This document shows positions 45,423-52,267 of a DNA stretch of 64,000 nt, in pieces. Under the pieces are notes generated by a model. It did no database searches and was not told the origin of the DNA. It saw nothing but the letters and a program-made list of their open reading frames with translations. The stretch is from assembly GCA_963712065.1 (NCBI GenBank), contig CAVQGM010000002.1, positions 1,860,001 through 1,924,000 on the forward strand. The letters are read 5' to 3'. Source of the stretch: CAVQGM01 sp963712065. Lineage in GTDB: Bacteria > Actinomycetota > Acidimicrobiia > Acidimicrobiales > Acidimicrobilacustridaceae. Position numbers and translations under genes: made by a program. Numbering within the stretch: the first letter of the stretch is position 1; each line of letters opens with the position of its first letter.

Positions 45423-45989
45423 TCAGCTCGTCATCCCGCCGAGGCCGACGAGGCCCCGGGCGAGCTCGATCTCGCCCATGTGACGCAGGCCGTGCTGGTA
45501 GAGCCAACACTCGAACCCGTCGAGCACGGTGATCCCGTCGGGACCGGCGACCCGGGCGCTGTAGGTGCTGGCCACCTGGTCGGGGAACGGGCGGGTGATC
45601 AGCACTCGGGCGAAGTCGGCCGGGTCCATGTCGGCCAGGTAGGCCTCGGTGCGGTCGAACACCTCCCGCTGGTAGGCCTTGAACGCCTCGTAGCCGCCGA
45701 TGCGCTGGTGGACCATCTCGTCGACCGTGCGGTGCTTGCCGTGATCGTTCACGGTCATCTGCACCTCGGCCTGCCACTCCTCGTCCCACACCGGCGGGAT
45801 GCCGGTGATCATCATGAACGAGGCGTCCTCCATGTTCGTGTAGTGGAACAGGGAGAAGGCGATGGGCAGCACGCCGTCGCGCTCGAAGTGGTTCACGTGC
45901 TCCGGGCCCATGGTGGACACGGCCTGGTAGTACAGCGAGTGCATGGCAGCCATCCGCCGCTGCAGCGAGTCGAGGACGAGGTCGGTCAT
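45423..45989 (-). CDS. DinB-superfamily-like protein linked to dehalogenase
   Basis: A 188-residue predicted helical protein with scattered His residues at positions suited to a DinB-type metal site (MAAMHSLYYQAV, HVNHFERDGVLPIAFSLFHYTNMED, YQHGLRHMGEIELARGLVGLGG). The family assignment is weak. It is the first gene of a two-gene unit with the haloalkane dehalogenase. A textbook promoter and an inverted repeat lie just upstream. It might detoxify or pre-process a halogenated or thiol-bound compound; that is inference from context. Confidence 0.65.
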   Translation of the reverse strand: MTDLVLDSLQRRMAAMHSLYYQAVSTMGPEHVNHFERDGVLPIAFSLFHYTNMEDASFMMITGIPPVWDEEWQAEVQMTVNDHGKHRTVDEMVHQRIGGYEAFKAYQREVFDRTEAYLADMDPADFARVLITRPFPDQVASTYSARVAGPDGITVLDGFECWLYQHGLRHMGEIELARGLVGLGGMTS

Positions 45990-46009
45990 GGATCCCCCTT
46001 CGGCCCACC

Positions 46010-46038
46010 AGCCTAAGTTTTGGCAGTCACGCTGTCAA
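46010..46038 (-). promoter_or_regulatory. Dehalogenase operon promoter with overlapping operator
   Basis: On the minus strand: TTGACA (-35, 46038-46033), 17 bases, TAGGCT (-10, 46015-46010). The inverted repeat TTGGCAG (46020-46026), five bases, CTGTCAA (46032-46038) overlaps the -35 and spacer with one mismatch, as expected for a TetR/GntR-type repressor site. A leader with AAGGGGGA precedes ATG 45989. Confidence 0.75.
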
Positions 46039-46054
46039 TTGTTGAGCGCCCGGC

Positions 46055-46333
46055 TCAGCTCCGGCGGTCCTGACGGCGCTCCTTGCGCCGGCGACGGCGG
46101 CGCATCACCCCGAGCCCGAACCACACCAACGCGCCGAACAGCGCCGACACCAGCGTGAGCAACCAGACCTTCCAGGTGAAGTCCCAGATGAGGAAGTCGA
46201 CCTGGACCTCCTCGGTGTTCTGCAGCATGAAGACGACGAGCACCCCCACCCCGACGATCGACGCGATGGCGCCACCGCCCAACCGGAGGCCGTCCTTCTG
46301 CTCATCGGAGCCCCCCTCGACGTGCATCCCCAT
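46055..46333 (-). CDS. LapA-domain (DUF1049) membrane protein
   Basis: A 92-residue protein with two membrane helices (AIASIVGVGVLVVFMLQNTEEV and WLLTLVSALFGALVWFGLGV). The VLQNTEEVQVDFLIWDF-type pattern (FMLQNTEEVQVDFLIWDF) and the basic tail RRRRRRKERRQDRRS are characteristic of LapA-domain proteins. Its role in actinobacteria is unknown. A GGAGGG ribosome site precedes ATG 46333. Confidence 0.82.
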   Translation of the reverse strand: MGMHVEGGSDEQKDGLRLGGGAIASIVGVGVLVVFMLQNTEEVQVDFLIWDFTWKVWLLTLVSALFGALVWFGLGVMRRRRRRKERRQDRRS

Positions 46334-46415
46334 GGTCACCCTCCCTCGGTTCGTCGGTGCTCGGCGCCCGGAGCTCGGAGTCCGCAACGCCGACGGCGCC
46401 AGCGTCGCATGTCGC

Positions 46416-46436
46416 CGGGCGCCAGCGGGGCATCCC
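46416..46436 (+). repeat. 21-bp direct repeat, copy 1
   Basis: Exact match to 47990-48010, starting CGGGCGCCAGC and ending GGCATCCC. It lies upstream of the LapA-domain gene and just beyond the glycosyltransferase stop. A related, imperfect segment lies about 24 bases to its left. Confidence 0.9.
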
Positions 46437-46478
46437 TCCCCCCCGATCCCGGTCGAGGGACCTCGGATGGCCGGCCCG

Positions 46479-47972
46479 TCACGGGTCGATGGCCCGCCGA
46501 TCGAGACAGGTGAGGCGGTAGCCGCCGCCGACGTCGACGGTGTCCCCGCAGCGCACGAGATCGGTCCCGTCGAGTTGGTCGACCCGGCCCGGTGCCTCGA
46601 CGAGCCAGACCACGCCCGTGGGTCGTTCGGCGTCGACCACCCACGCGACCGTCTCGGGCAACTCGACGTCGAGGGGGACGAGCTCCCGATCGTCGACGCG
46701 CCCGAGGTACCACTCGAGCAGCGTGCCGAGGTTGCCCGGTCGCATCGCCACGACGTCGCCCGGTCGCGCCTCGACCCGCACGGCGTCGACCATCGACCCC
46801 GATCCCTCGTCGAGCGTCAGCGCGGCGTCGACGTAGGGCACCGTGAGCAGGACCACGAGGACGGCCACCAGCCCGCCGGCCAGCCATCGCTGGTCCCATG
46901 CCCAGCCGATGAGCGAGCCGAGCGCGACGGCCACGCCCCAGGACACCACCATGAGCGACTTCGGTGCCAGCACGCCGGACCACAGCCCGACCGCGGCGAG
47001 CAGGGCCACGGGACCGAGGAAGAGCGCGCACCAGACCCGCCGCAACGCGCCGGCGCAGGCCAGGACGACCGTGCTCCCGCCGGCGAGCAGGGCCAGCACG
47101 AGCCACCGCTGGTCCGGTACCGGGGCCACGAGCTCGTTGAGGGTGATCGAGAGCCACTCGAGATCGGTCGTCGGGTAGAAGGTGTCGGTCCCCGCCCTCG
47201 ACACGAGGGTCGGGCCGAACACGGCCGCCGCCACCAGCCCGGCACCGGCGACCGCGGCCCGGAGCTCCCAGGCGGCGCGATCACCGCGCCACGACGGCAC
47301 CACCCACAGCCCGAGCAGCACCACGAAGCCGAGGGCATGGGAGAGCGACGCCACCAGACCGGCACCAGCGGCGACGAGCATCCAGGGCCGGCCGCCACGC
47401 TCGAGCCAACGCTCCGCGGCCCACGCCGCGACCGTGCCGGCCAGGACGACGAGCCCGTACATGCGCGCCTGTCGGGCGAACGCCAGCTGCTCGGGACCGA
47501 GCGCCATCACCACGACGGCGGCGAAGCCGGCGATGCCCCGACGGTGCTGCCAGACCGCCATGACCGCCACTGCGGCGGCCGAGCACAGGGCCGGGAGCAG
47601 CCGCAAGGCCCACGCCTCGTCCGAGATCGCGACGAAGGGCTTCGCCAGCAGGTAGCTCAGGGGCGGGTGGGGGTCGGTGTCACGGAGGAACGGCAGGAGA
47701 TCGGCGAGGGGCAGGGTGGCGGCCACCGCGCTGTAGCTCTCGTCGGCGCTGAGGGACGCGGCACCCACGTCCCACAGCCGCAGGACCACGCCGGCGGCCA
47801 CCGCGGCGACGAAGCACCACGTCGGGAGCGACCCACGCGTGCCCGTGAGGGCGGGCCCGTGGCCGCCGCGCAGGGCTCGACCGGGTGAGCGGGTCGAGAT
47901 CCCCATCGCCGAGCCCGCGGCGACGTCGTCAGCGCCCCTGGCGATGTCGTCGGCGCCCCTGGAGTCCGTCAC
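46479..47972 (-). CDS. PMT/ArnT-type polytopic glycosyltransferase
   Basis: A 497-residue GT-C fold membrane protein (GT39/GT83-like). After helix 1 (CFVAAVAAGVVLRLWDVG) comes the loop SLSADESYSAVAATLPL with the conserved acidic pair position, then DTDPHPPLSYLLAKPF, the family landmark PP(L/F)xY. About ten more helices follow, and a C-terminal extracellular domain (VRVEARPGDVVAMRPGNLGTLLEWYLG). It likely transfers a sugar from a polyprenyl-phosphate donor. The N-terminus contains a small repeat (GADDIARGADDVA). Exact 21-bp repeats flank the gene. The GTG 47972 is nine bases after TAGGCT, suggesting a leaderless mRNA. Confidence 0.82.
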   Translation of the reverse strand: MTDSRGADDIARGADDVAAGSAMGISTRSPGRALRGGHGPALTGTRGSLPTWCFVAAVAAGVVLRLWDVGAASLSADESYSAVAATLPLADLLPFLRDTDPHPPLSYLLAKPFVAISDEAWALRLLPALCSAAAVAVMAVWQHRRGIAGFAAVVVMALGPEQLAFARQARMYGLVVLAGTVAAWAAERWLERGGRPWMLVAAGAGLVASLSHALGFVVLLGLWVVPSWRGDRAAWELRAAVAGAGLVAAAVFGPTLVSRAGTDTFYPTTDLEWLSITLNELVAPVPDQRWLVLALLAGGSTVVLACAGALRRVWCALFLGPVALLAAVGLWSGVLAPKSLMVVSWGVAVALGSLIGWAWDQRWLAGGLVAVLVVLLTVPYVDAALTLDEGSGSMVDAVRVEARPGDVVAMRPGNLGTLLEWYLGRVDDRELVPLDVELPETVAWVVDAERPTGVVWLVEAPGRVDQLDGTDLVRCGDTVDVGGGYRLTCLDRRAIDP

Positions 47973-47981
47973 GCGTGGTCG

Positions 47982-47987
47982 AGCCTA
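47982..47987 (-). promoter_or_regulatory. Putative -10 box of glycosyltransferase gene
   Basis: TAGGCT on the minus strand, nine bases before GTG 47972 and directly adjoining repeat copy 2 at 47990-48010. Confidence 0.4.
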
Positions 47988-47989
47988 GA

Positions 47990-48010
47990 CGGGCGCCAGC
48001 GGGGCATCCC
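47990..48010 (+). repeat. 21-bp direct repeat, copy 2
   Basis: Exact match to 46416-46436, 1,574 bases apart. The two copies bracket the glycosyltransferase gene. This copy sits in its promoter region, two bases from the -10. Confidence 0.9.
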
Positions 48011-48025
48011 GGCGACGAGCTGCGC

Positions 48026-49495
48026 TCAGAACCCGCCTTCGGCGTAGCGCCGGACGCTGTCGGTGATGGCGGCGTGGGCGTCGGCGATGGCCCGCTCGGG
48101 CGGCACTCCCTCGAGCAGCTCGGCGGTGAGGGCGTCGCGCAGGGTGTTGCGCACCTCGTCGTAGGGGCCGATGAGCGGGCCGGGGAAGGTCGGGTCGATG
48201 GTCTCGACCTGCTCGTTGGCGATGCGCAGCCAGCCGCCGGCCAGGCTGGAGTCGAAGAACTGCCGGGCCTCCGGGGTGGTCGCCGCCGAGCGCCGATAGG
48301 GCAGGAACGAGCCACCGGTCAGCATCGTCGTCTGGGCCTCCTCACCGTTCATGAACGTGAGGAAGTCCCAGGCCGCCGCCTGCACCTCGGGCGGGCTCGT
48401 CGACATGAGGTACCAGGCGGGCCCACCCATCTGCGTGCGGCCCGGCTCCGACAGCCCGGGGAACGCGCCGGCGCCGACGTCGAGGCCGCTGACGTTGGCG
48501 GCGCCGCCGTCGAGTCCGACGTCGGCGCCCGAGAGGTCACCGGCGAGGAACGCCTCCACCGAGGTCGACGCGCTCGACGACTCGACGATGATCGACGCCT
48601 GCTCGTTGGCCATGGCCAGGTACTGGTTGATCTGGCCCTCGGCGACGGGGACGGGGTCGACCAAGCCGTCGGCGTTCATGTCGGCGAACCACTGGAACAG
48701 GGCGAGCGTGTCGTCGTTCCCCTCGAGGGCGGCGGCCGACGCCGGGGCGCTGCGGCCGTTGTCGTTGTCGACGATCGGGGCCCGGGCGCCGGTGAGCCAG
48801 AACTCGGTCTTGTACGAGGCGACCTCGTGCACGAACGGCTTGTCGACGATGCCCGCCGCCTTGATCGCCTCGGCGTCGGCGCGGAGCTCGGCCAGCGTGG
48901 CGGGCGGCCGTTCGGGGTCGAGGCCGGCCCGCCGGAAGTGGTCCTTGTTGTAGTAGACGAGCGCCGAGCCGGGGTTGGCCGACGCCGCCCACAGCACGTC
49001 GTCGATCGTGTAGTAGGCCTTCACCGTCGTCGCGAACGGGCTCATGTCGTAGCCCGACGCATCGATGCACGACTGCGCCGGCAGGGTGACCCCGCTGTCG
49101 ATCATGGTCTGGGTCATGGTGTCGTTGGCGACGAAGATCGAGGGCAGGTCGCGGCTGGGCAGCGAGCCCTGGAAGCGCCGCAGGAGCTCCTCGTCGGTGC
49201 CGGCCACGTTCTCCATGCGCACCCGCACCCGGTCCTGGGAGGCGTTGTACCGTGCCGCCAGCTCGTCGACCGTGTCGCTCTGCTTGGCCACGAGCGAGTG
49301 CCACACCACGACCTCGACCGGACCCTCGGTGGCGGCCTCGTCGAGGGCGCCGAGTGGGCACTCGGGCAGCGCACCGTCACCCGGCGCGGCAACGCCATCC
49401 CCACCGTCCGAACCACCGCACGACACGGCGAGGAGCACGACGACCACGGCGAGCGCCGTCGAGGCGCGCCGATCACGATGACGGGGAGTCCGCAC
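48026..49495 (-). CDS. ABC transporter sugar-binding lipoprotein
   Basis: A 489-residue family 1 extracellular solute-binding protein. The GTG at 49495 leads to a signal ending VVVVLLAVSC (lipobox). The mature part has VEVVVWHSLVAKQSDTVDELAARYNAS, YYTIDDVLWAASANPGSALVYYNKDHFRRAGLDPERPPATLAEL and AWDFLTFMNGEEAQTTM, all typical of UgpB/MalE-like proteins. The glycerophosphodiester or oligosaccharide ligand is unknown. No permease or ATPase genes are adjacent, so it is an orphan. The promoter is a TACCGT -10 seven bases before the GTG. Confidence 0.88.
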   Translation of the reverse strand: MRTPRHRDRRASTALAVVVVLLAVSCGGSDGGDGVAAPGDGALPECPLGALDEAATEGPVEVVVWHSLVAKQSDTVDELAARYNASQDRVRVRMENVAGTDEELLRRFQGSLPSRDLPSIFVANDTMTQTMIDSGVTLPAQSCIDASGYDMSPFATTVKAYYTIDDVLWAASANPGSALVYYNKDHFRRAGLDPERPPATLAELRADAEAIKAAGIVDKPFVHEVASYKTEFWLTGARAPIVDNDNGRSAPASAAALEGNDDTLALFQWFADMNADGLVDPVPVAEGQINQYLAMANEQASIIVESSSASTSVEAFLAGDLSGADVGLDGGAANVSGLDVGAGAFPGLSEPGRTQMGGPAWYLMSTSPPEVQAAAWDFLTFMNGEEAQTTMLTGGSFLPYRRSAATTPEARQFFDSSLAGGWLRIANEQVETIDPTFPGPLIGPYDEVRNTLRDALTAELLEGVPPERAIADAHAAITDSVRRYAEGGF

Positions 49496-49502
49496 GTCAC
49501 CG

Positions 49503-49508
49503 ACGGTA
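49503..49508 (-). promoter_or_regulatory. Putative -10 box for leaderless solute-binding protein gene
   Basis: TACCGT on the minus strand, seven bases before GTG 49495. Confidence 0.5.
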
Positions 49509-49613
49509 CGACTCGCCGGGACGGCGGTGAAGGGCCGATCGTCCCTGACCCCCGGGTCACGGTCGTCGTAGGGTGATCGCGCCCGAGTCGATGCAACGAG
49601 GAGGACGATCGCC

Positions 49614-50072
49614 ATGAGTGACGGATCCAAGGTCGAAGACGTCGTGGAGGAGTTGGTCGACCGGTTGGGTCGTGCCTCCGAGCAGATCGCCGAGGCGACC
49701 GAGGAGAACGCCCGCCAGTTGCAGGACCGGATCAAGGAGCTGGTCGACCGCAGCGAGGAGGCGGCCGAGCGGCTGGCCAAGCGGATCGAGGAGGAGGTGC
49801 GGGTCCAGCTCGACACCCTTCGCAAGGACTTCGAGGACCTCGACCGTCGGGTGACCGAGCTGCGCGCCGGCGTCGCCGCCAAGGTCGCCAAGAAGGCCCC
49901 CGCCAAGAAGACCGGCAAGAAGGCCCCCGCCAAGAAGACCGGCAAGAAGGCCCCCGCCAAGAAGACCGGCAAGAAGACCGCCGCCAGGAAGACGGCCAAG
50001 AAGGCACCGGTGGCCCGAGCGTCGGCGGCCAAGGCCCCCCGGAAGGCCACCAAGAAGGCCGCACGCCGCTAG
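49614..50072 (+). CDS. Coiled-coil protein with histone H1-like Lys/Ala tail
   Basis: A 152-residue protein. Residues 1-90 form a long amphipathic helix or coiled coil (VEDVVEELVDRLGRASEQIAEATEENARQLQ..., RIEEEVRVQLDTLRKDFEDLDRRVTEL). Residues 92-152 are a basic tail with three exact copies of KKAPAKKTG followed by looser repeats. The layout resembles phasin/PhaF-type granule proteins and nucleoid-associated histone-like proteins, which bind DNA through such tails. A GAGGAGGA ribosome site and TAGGGT upstream at 49566-49571 support the start. It may tie DNA to granules or membranes; that is inference. Confidence 0.8.
   Translation: MSDGSKVEDVVEELVDRLGRASEQIAEATEENARQLQDRIKELVDRSEEAAERLAKRIEEEVRVQLDTLRKDFEDLDRRVTELRAGVAAKVAKKAPAKKTGKKAPAKKTGKKAPAKKTGKKTAARKTAKKAPVARASAAKAPRKATKKAARR
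49890..49970 (+). repeat. Three exact 27-bp tandem repeats
   Basis: Units at 49890-49916, 49917-49943 and 49944-49970 each encode KKAPAKKTG in the histone-like tail. Exact DNA identity, including synonymous positions, points to recent expansion; copy number may vary between strains. Confidence 0.9.
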
Positions 50073-50111
50073 GCGGCGTCGTTCGCCGACGCCGACCGCT
50101 GCGGCGGTCCC

Positions 50112-50831
50112 TCAGGCTCGTCGGTCCGCCGCCGACCGGGCGGCTCGCGCGGCCTCCTTCGCCGCCCGCAGCGGCTCGGGCGTGCGGGCCGCGCCGGACG
50201 TCCGCATGACGACGGTGATGGCCGTGTCGACGTCGGTGCGCCAGGCCGCGTGGGCGGCCACGGGGCGCACACCCGACGCCGTGCACACCCACGCCGCCAC
50301 CGGACGGCCGTCGGCCGCCACGATGGGTGCCGCCTCCCCCCGGCGACCGAGGGGAGGTGGCTGGGCGTGGCGCTGCTCGAGCAGGCGGTGCGTGACGCCG
50401 ACCGTCGGCAGGCCGAGCAGGTACCCGAGGTGCACGGCGAGGCCACAGCGGCGCGGGTGGTCGCGTCCCGTCGCATCGACGAGCACCACGTCCGGGGGCG
50501 CGTCGATGGCGTCGACGAGGGCGCGAAGGGCGTCGAGGAGCAGCTGACCCTCCCGCAGGGCGAGCAGGCCGGGGCGATAGGAGTCGCCGGCGGTGCCGCG
50601 GGTCACGAGGCTCGCCCCGGTGGTGCCGTCCTCGTCGACGATGGCCGCGCCGACCCACGCGTGATCCCCCGCCCGGCCCGGGCCTTGCTCACCACGCGCG
50701 AAGGCGACGAAGCAGCCCGCGGTCCGCAGCGGCTCGCGGGACGGTGTCCACGGTGTCGGCTCGGCCCGTCCGACGGCCTCCTGCGCCACGACCAGCGCGT
50801 CGGCATCGACGAACGTCCGCTCCGCCTCCAC
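50112..50831 (-). CDS. nfi: Endonuclease V
   Basis: A 239-residue endonuclease V, which nicks DNA or RNA near deoxyinosine or inosine. The fold shows AGCFVAFARGEQG (first strand; the catalytic Asp position is not obvious here), SYRPGLLALREGQLLLDAL (conserved Y-x-P-G and metal Glu), VVLVDATGRDHPRRCGLAVHLGYLLGLPTVGVTH (metal Asp, GLA.HLG). The family-typical start Asp in strand 1 should be checked. GTG 50831 follows TAGGGT by six bases, so the mRNA is probably leaderless. Confidence 0.82.
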   Translation of the reverse strand: MEAERTFVDADALVVAQEAVGRAEPTPWTPSREPLRTAGCFVAFARGEQGPGRAGDHAWVGAAIVDEDGTTGASLVTRGTAGDSYRPGLLALREGQLLLDALRALVDAIDAPPDVVLVDATGRDHPRRCGLAVHLGYLLGLPTVGVTHRLLEQRHAQPPPLGRRGEAAPIVAADGRPVAAWVCTASGVRPVAAHAAWRTDVDTAITVVMRTSGAARTPEPLRAAKEAARAARSAADRRA

Positions 50832-50837
50832 GCTGCG

Positions 50838-50843
50838 ACCCTA
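50838..50843 (-). promoter_or_regulatory. Putative -10 box for leaderless endonuclease V gene
   Basis: TAGGGT on the minus strand, six bases before GTG 50831. Confidence 0.5.
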
Positions 50844-50921
50844 GCGATGCGGAGAGGTGGCGCCCGGCGGGGCGGCCACCTCGCCGTTCCCCTACGCTCG
50901 CGCTCGACCCGAGGGGGCTCC

Positions 50922-51410
50922 ATGGCCGAGACCGACCGCACCGAGGAGTGGGCCGAGCTGCGCCGCCGCCACCTGCGCGCCCCCGAGGCCCGGCCGACGT
51001 CTTCGGCGCAGGGCGTCCACCACGTGGCCCTGCTGTCGAGCGACGTCGAACGGACGATCCGCTTCTACCAGGACCTGCTCGAGTTCCCGCTGACCGAGCT
51101 GTTCGAGAACCGCGACTACCAGGGGTCGACCCACTTCTTCTTCGACATCGGCCACGGCAACGCCCTGGCCTTCTTCGACATGCCGGGCCTCGACCTCGGC
51201 CCCTACGCCGAGGTGCTCGGCGGCCTGCACCACCTCGCCATCTCCGTCGAGCCGACGCGGTGGGCCCACCTCCGCCGCAAGCTCGACGACGCCGGTGTCG
51301 CCTACCTCCACGAGTCGGGCACCTCGCTCTACCTCTCCGGGCCCGACGGCGAGCGCATCGAGCTGCTCGCCGATCCCCTCGGCGAGATGTACGGCAACAA
51401 GGTGATGTAG
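50922..51410 (+). CDS. VOC-family (glyoxalase/dioxygenase-like) protein
   Basis: A 162-residue vicinal-oxygen-chelate protein. QGVHHVALLSSDVERTIRFYQDLLEFPLTEL holds the first metal His, GGLHHLAISVEPTRWAHLRRKLDDAGV the second, and LYLSGPDGERIELLADP the metal Glu. These residues fit an active metal site. The GAGGGGGC ribosome site precedes ATG 50922. The reaction (lyase, dioxygenase or resistance type) is unknown. Confidence 0.85.
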   Translation: MAETDRTEEWAELRRRHLRAPEARPTSSAQGVHHVALLSSDVERTIRFYQDLLEFPLTELFENRDYQGSTHFFFDIGHGNALAFFDMPGLDLGPYAEVLGGLHHLAISVEPTRWAHLRRKLDDAGVAYLHESGTSLYLSGPDGERIELLADPLGEMYGNKVM

Positions 51411-51438
51411 CCGGACCGCGACGGTCGGGAGCCCGTGC

Positions 51439-52203
51439 TCAGGCGTAGGTGCGGGCCAGCTCGAGCACGCGCGCGCCGCGGGGACCGTCGGCCCGGAGGT
51501 CGGTGTCGTCCGGGCGCAGGCGGCGGGCGGCGAGTCGGCACCACTGGCCCGCCGGACCGGCGACGACCACCTCGGGTTCCGAGGTGCCGTCCTCGAGCAC
51601 CCACTCCTCGCCCGAGGGGGACGTCAGCCGGAGCCGAACCGACGGCGGCTCCTCGTCCTCGGCGGCGAAGGCGTAGGGCAGGGTGCGCCACGCCAGTCGG
51701 GCGACGTGCCACAGCCGGTCGGTGTCGACGCTCGGCACGCCGAGCGGCTCGCGGAGGTCGAGGCCGTGGATCCAGTGCTCGGACAGACGAGTGGCGGCGA
51801 GGGTGCGGGGGGCCAGGGGCGCGGCGACCCACGGCACGCGCGATGCGGGATCGGCGGCGCGCAGCCGGGCCACCGCCGCGTGGTTGGCCGCCTGCCACCG
51901 CTCGAGCACCGCAGCCGGGTCGTCGGGCCGTTCGCCCTCGACGGCGGCCGCCATGATGGCGTCGACCATGCCGTCCCCACCGCGGCCGACGAGCTCGAGG
52001 TAGGGGGCGTAGGGCACGCCCGAGTCCCCCTGGTCGAAGGCGCTCACCACGCTCTCCTCCGACTGGGCGAGGTGGAGCACGACGTCGGACACCGTCCAGC
52101 CGGCACAGCCCGACGGCCGGCGCCACTGCTCGTCGGTCAGCGAGGCGAGGAGCTCGGCCAGCAGGTCGGTCTCGGCGGCGTAGGCGGTGATGGCGTCGTC
52201 CAT
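51439..52203 (-). CDS. Maleylpyruvate isomerase/mycothiol-dependent family protein
   Basis: A 254-residue protein of the actinobacterial TIGR03083/TIGR03084 group (DinB-like mycothiol-dependent). LLASLTDEQWRRPSGCAGWTVSDVVLHLAQSEESV is the signature with the metal His in VVLHLAQ. RLSEHWIHGLDLREPLGVP carries the HxxxH-like site. The C-terminal SCP2-like domain is SVRLRLTSPSGEEWVLEDG...VVVAGPAGQWCRLAARR. Its substrate is unknown. The ATG is at 52203. Confidence 0.85.
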   Translation of the reverse strand: MDDAITAYAAETDLLAELLASLTDEQWRRPSGCAGWTVSDVVLHLAQSEESVVSAFDQGDSGVPYAPYLELVGRGGDGMVDAIMAAAVEGERPDDPAAVLERWQAANHAAVARLRAADPASRVPWVAAPLAPRTLAATRLSEHWIHGLDLREPLGVPSVDTDRLWHVARLAWRTLPYAFAAEDEEPPSVRLRLTSPSGEEWVLEDGTSEPEVVVAGPAGQWCRLAARRLRPDDTDLRADGPRGARVLELARTYA

Positions 52204-52267
52204 GTCCCCATGGTGCCAGGGCCGCGCCCGCCGCCCGCCGCCGCCTCGGTCGGGCTCCGTCCGGCTC

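Noticed and set aside
49614..50072. Eukaryotic-type histone
   Set aside because: Only the Lys/Ala-rich tail is similar; the N-terminal part is a bacterial coiled coil without a histone fold.
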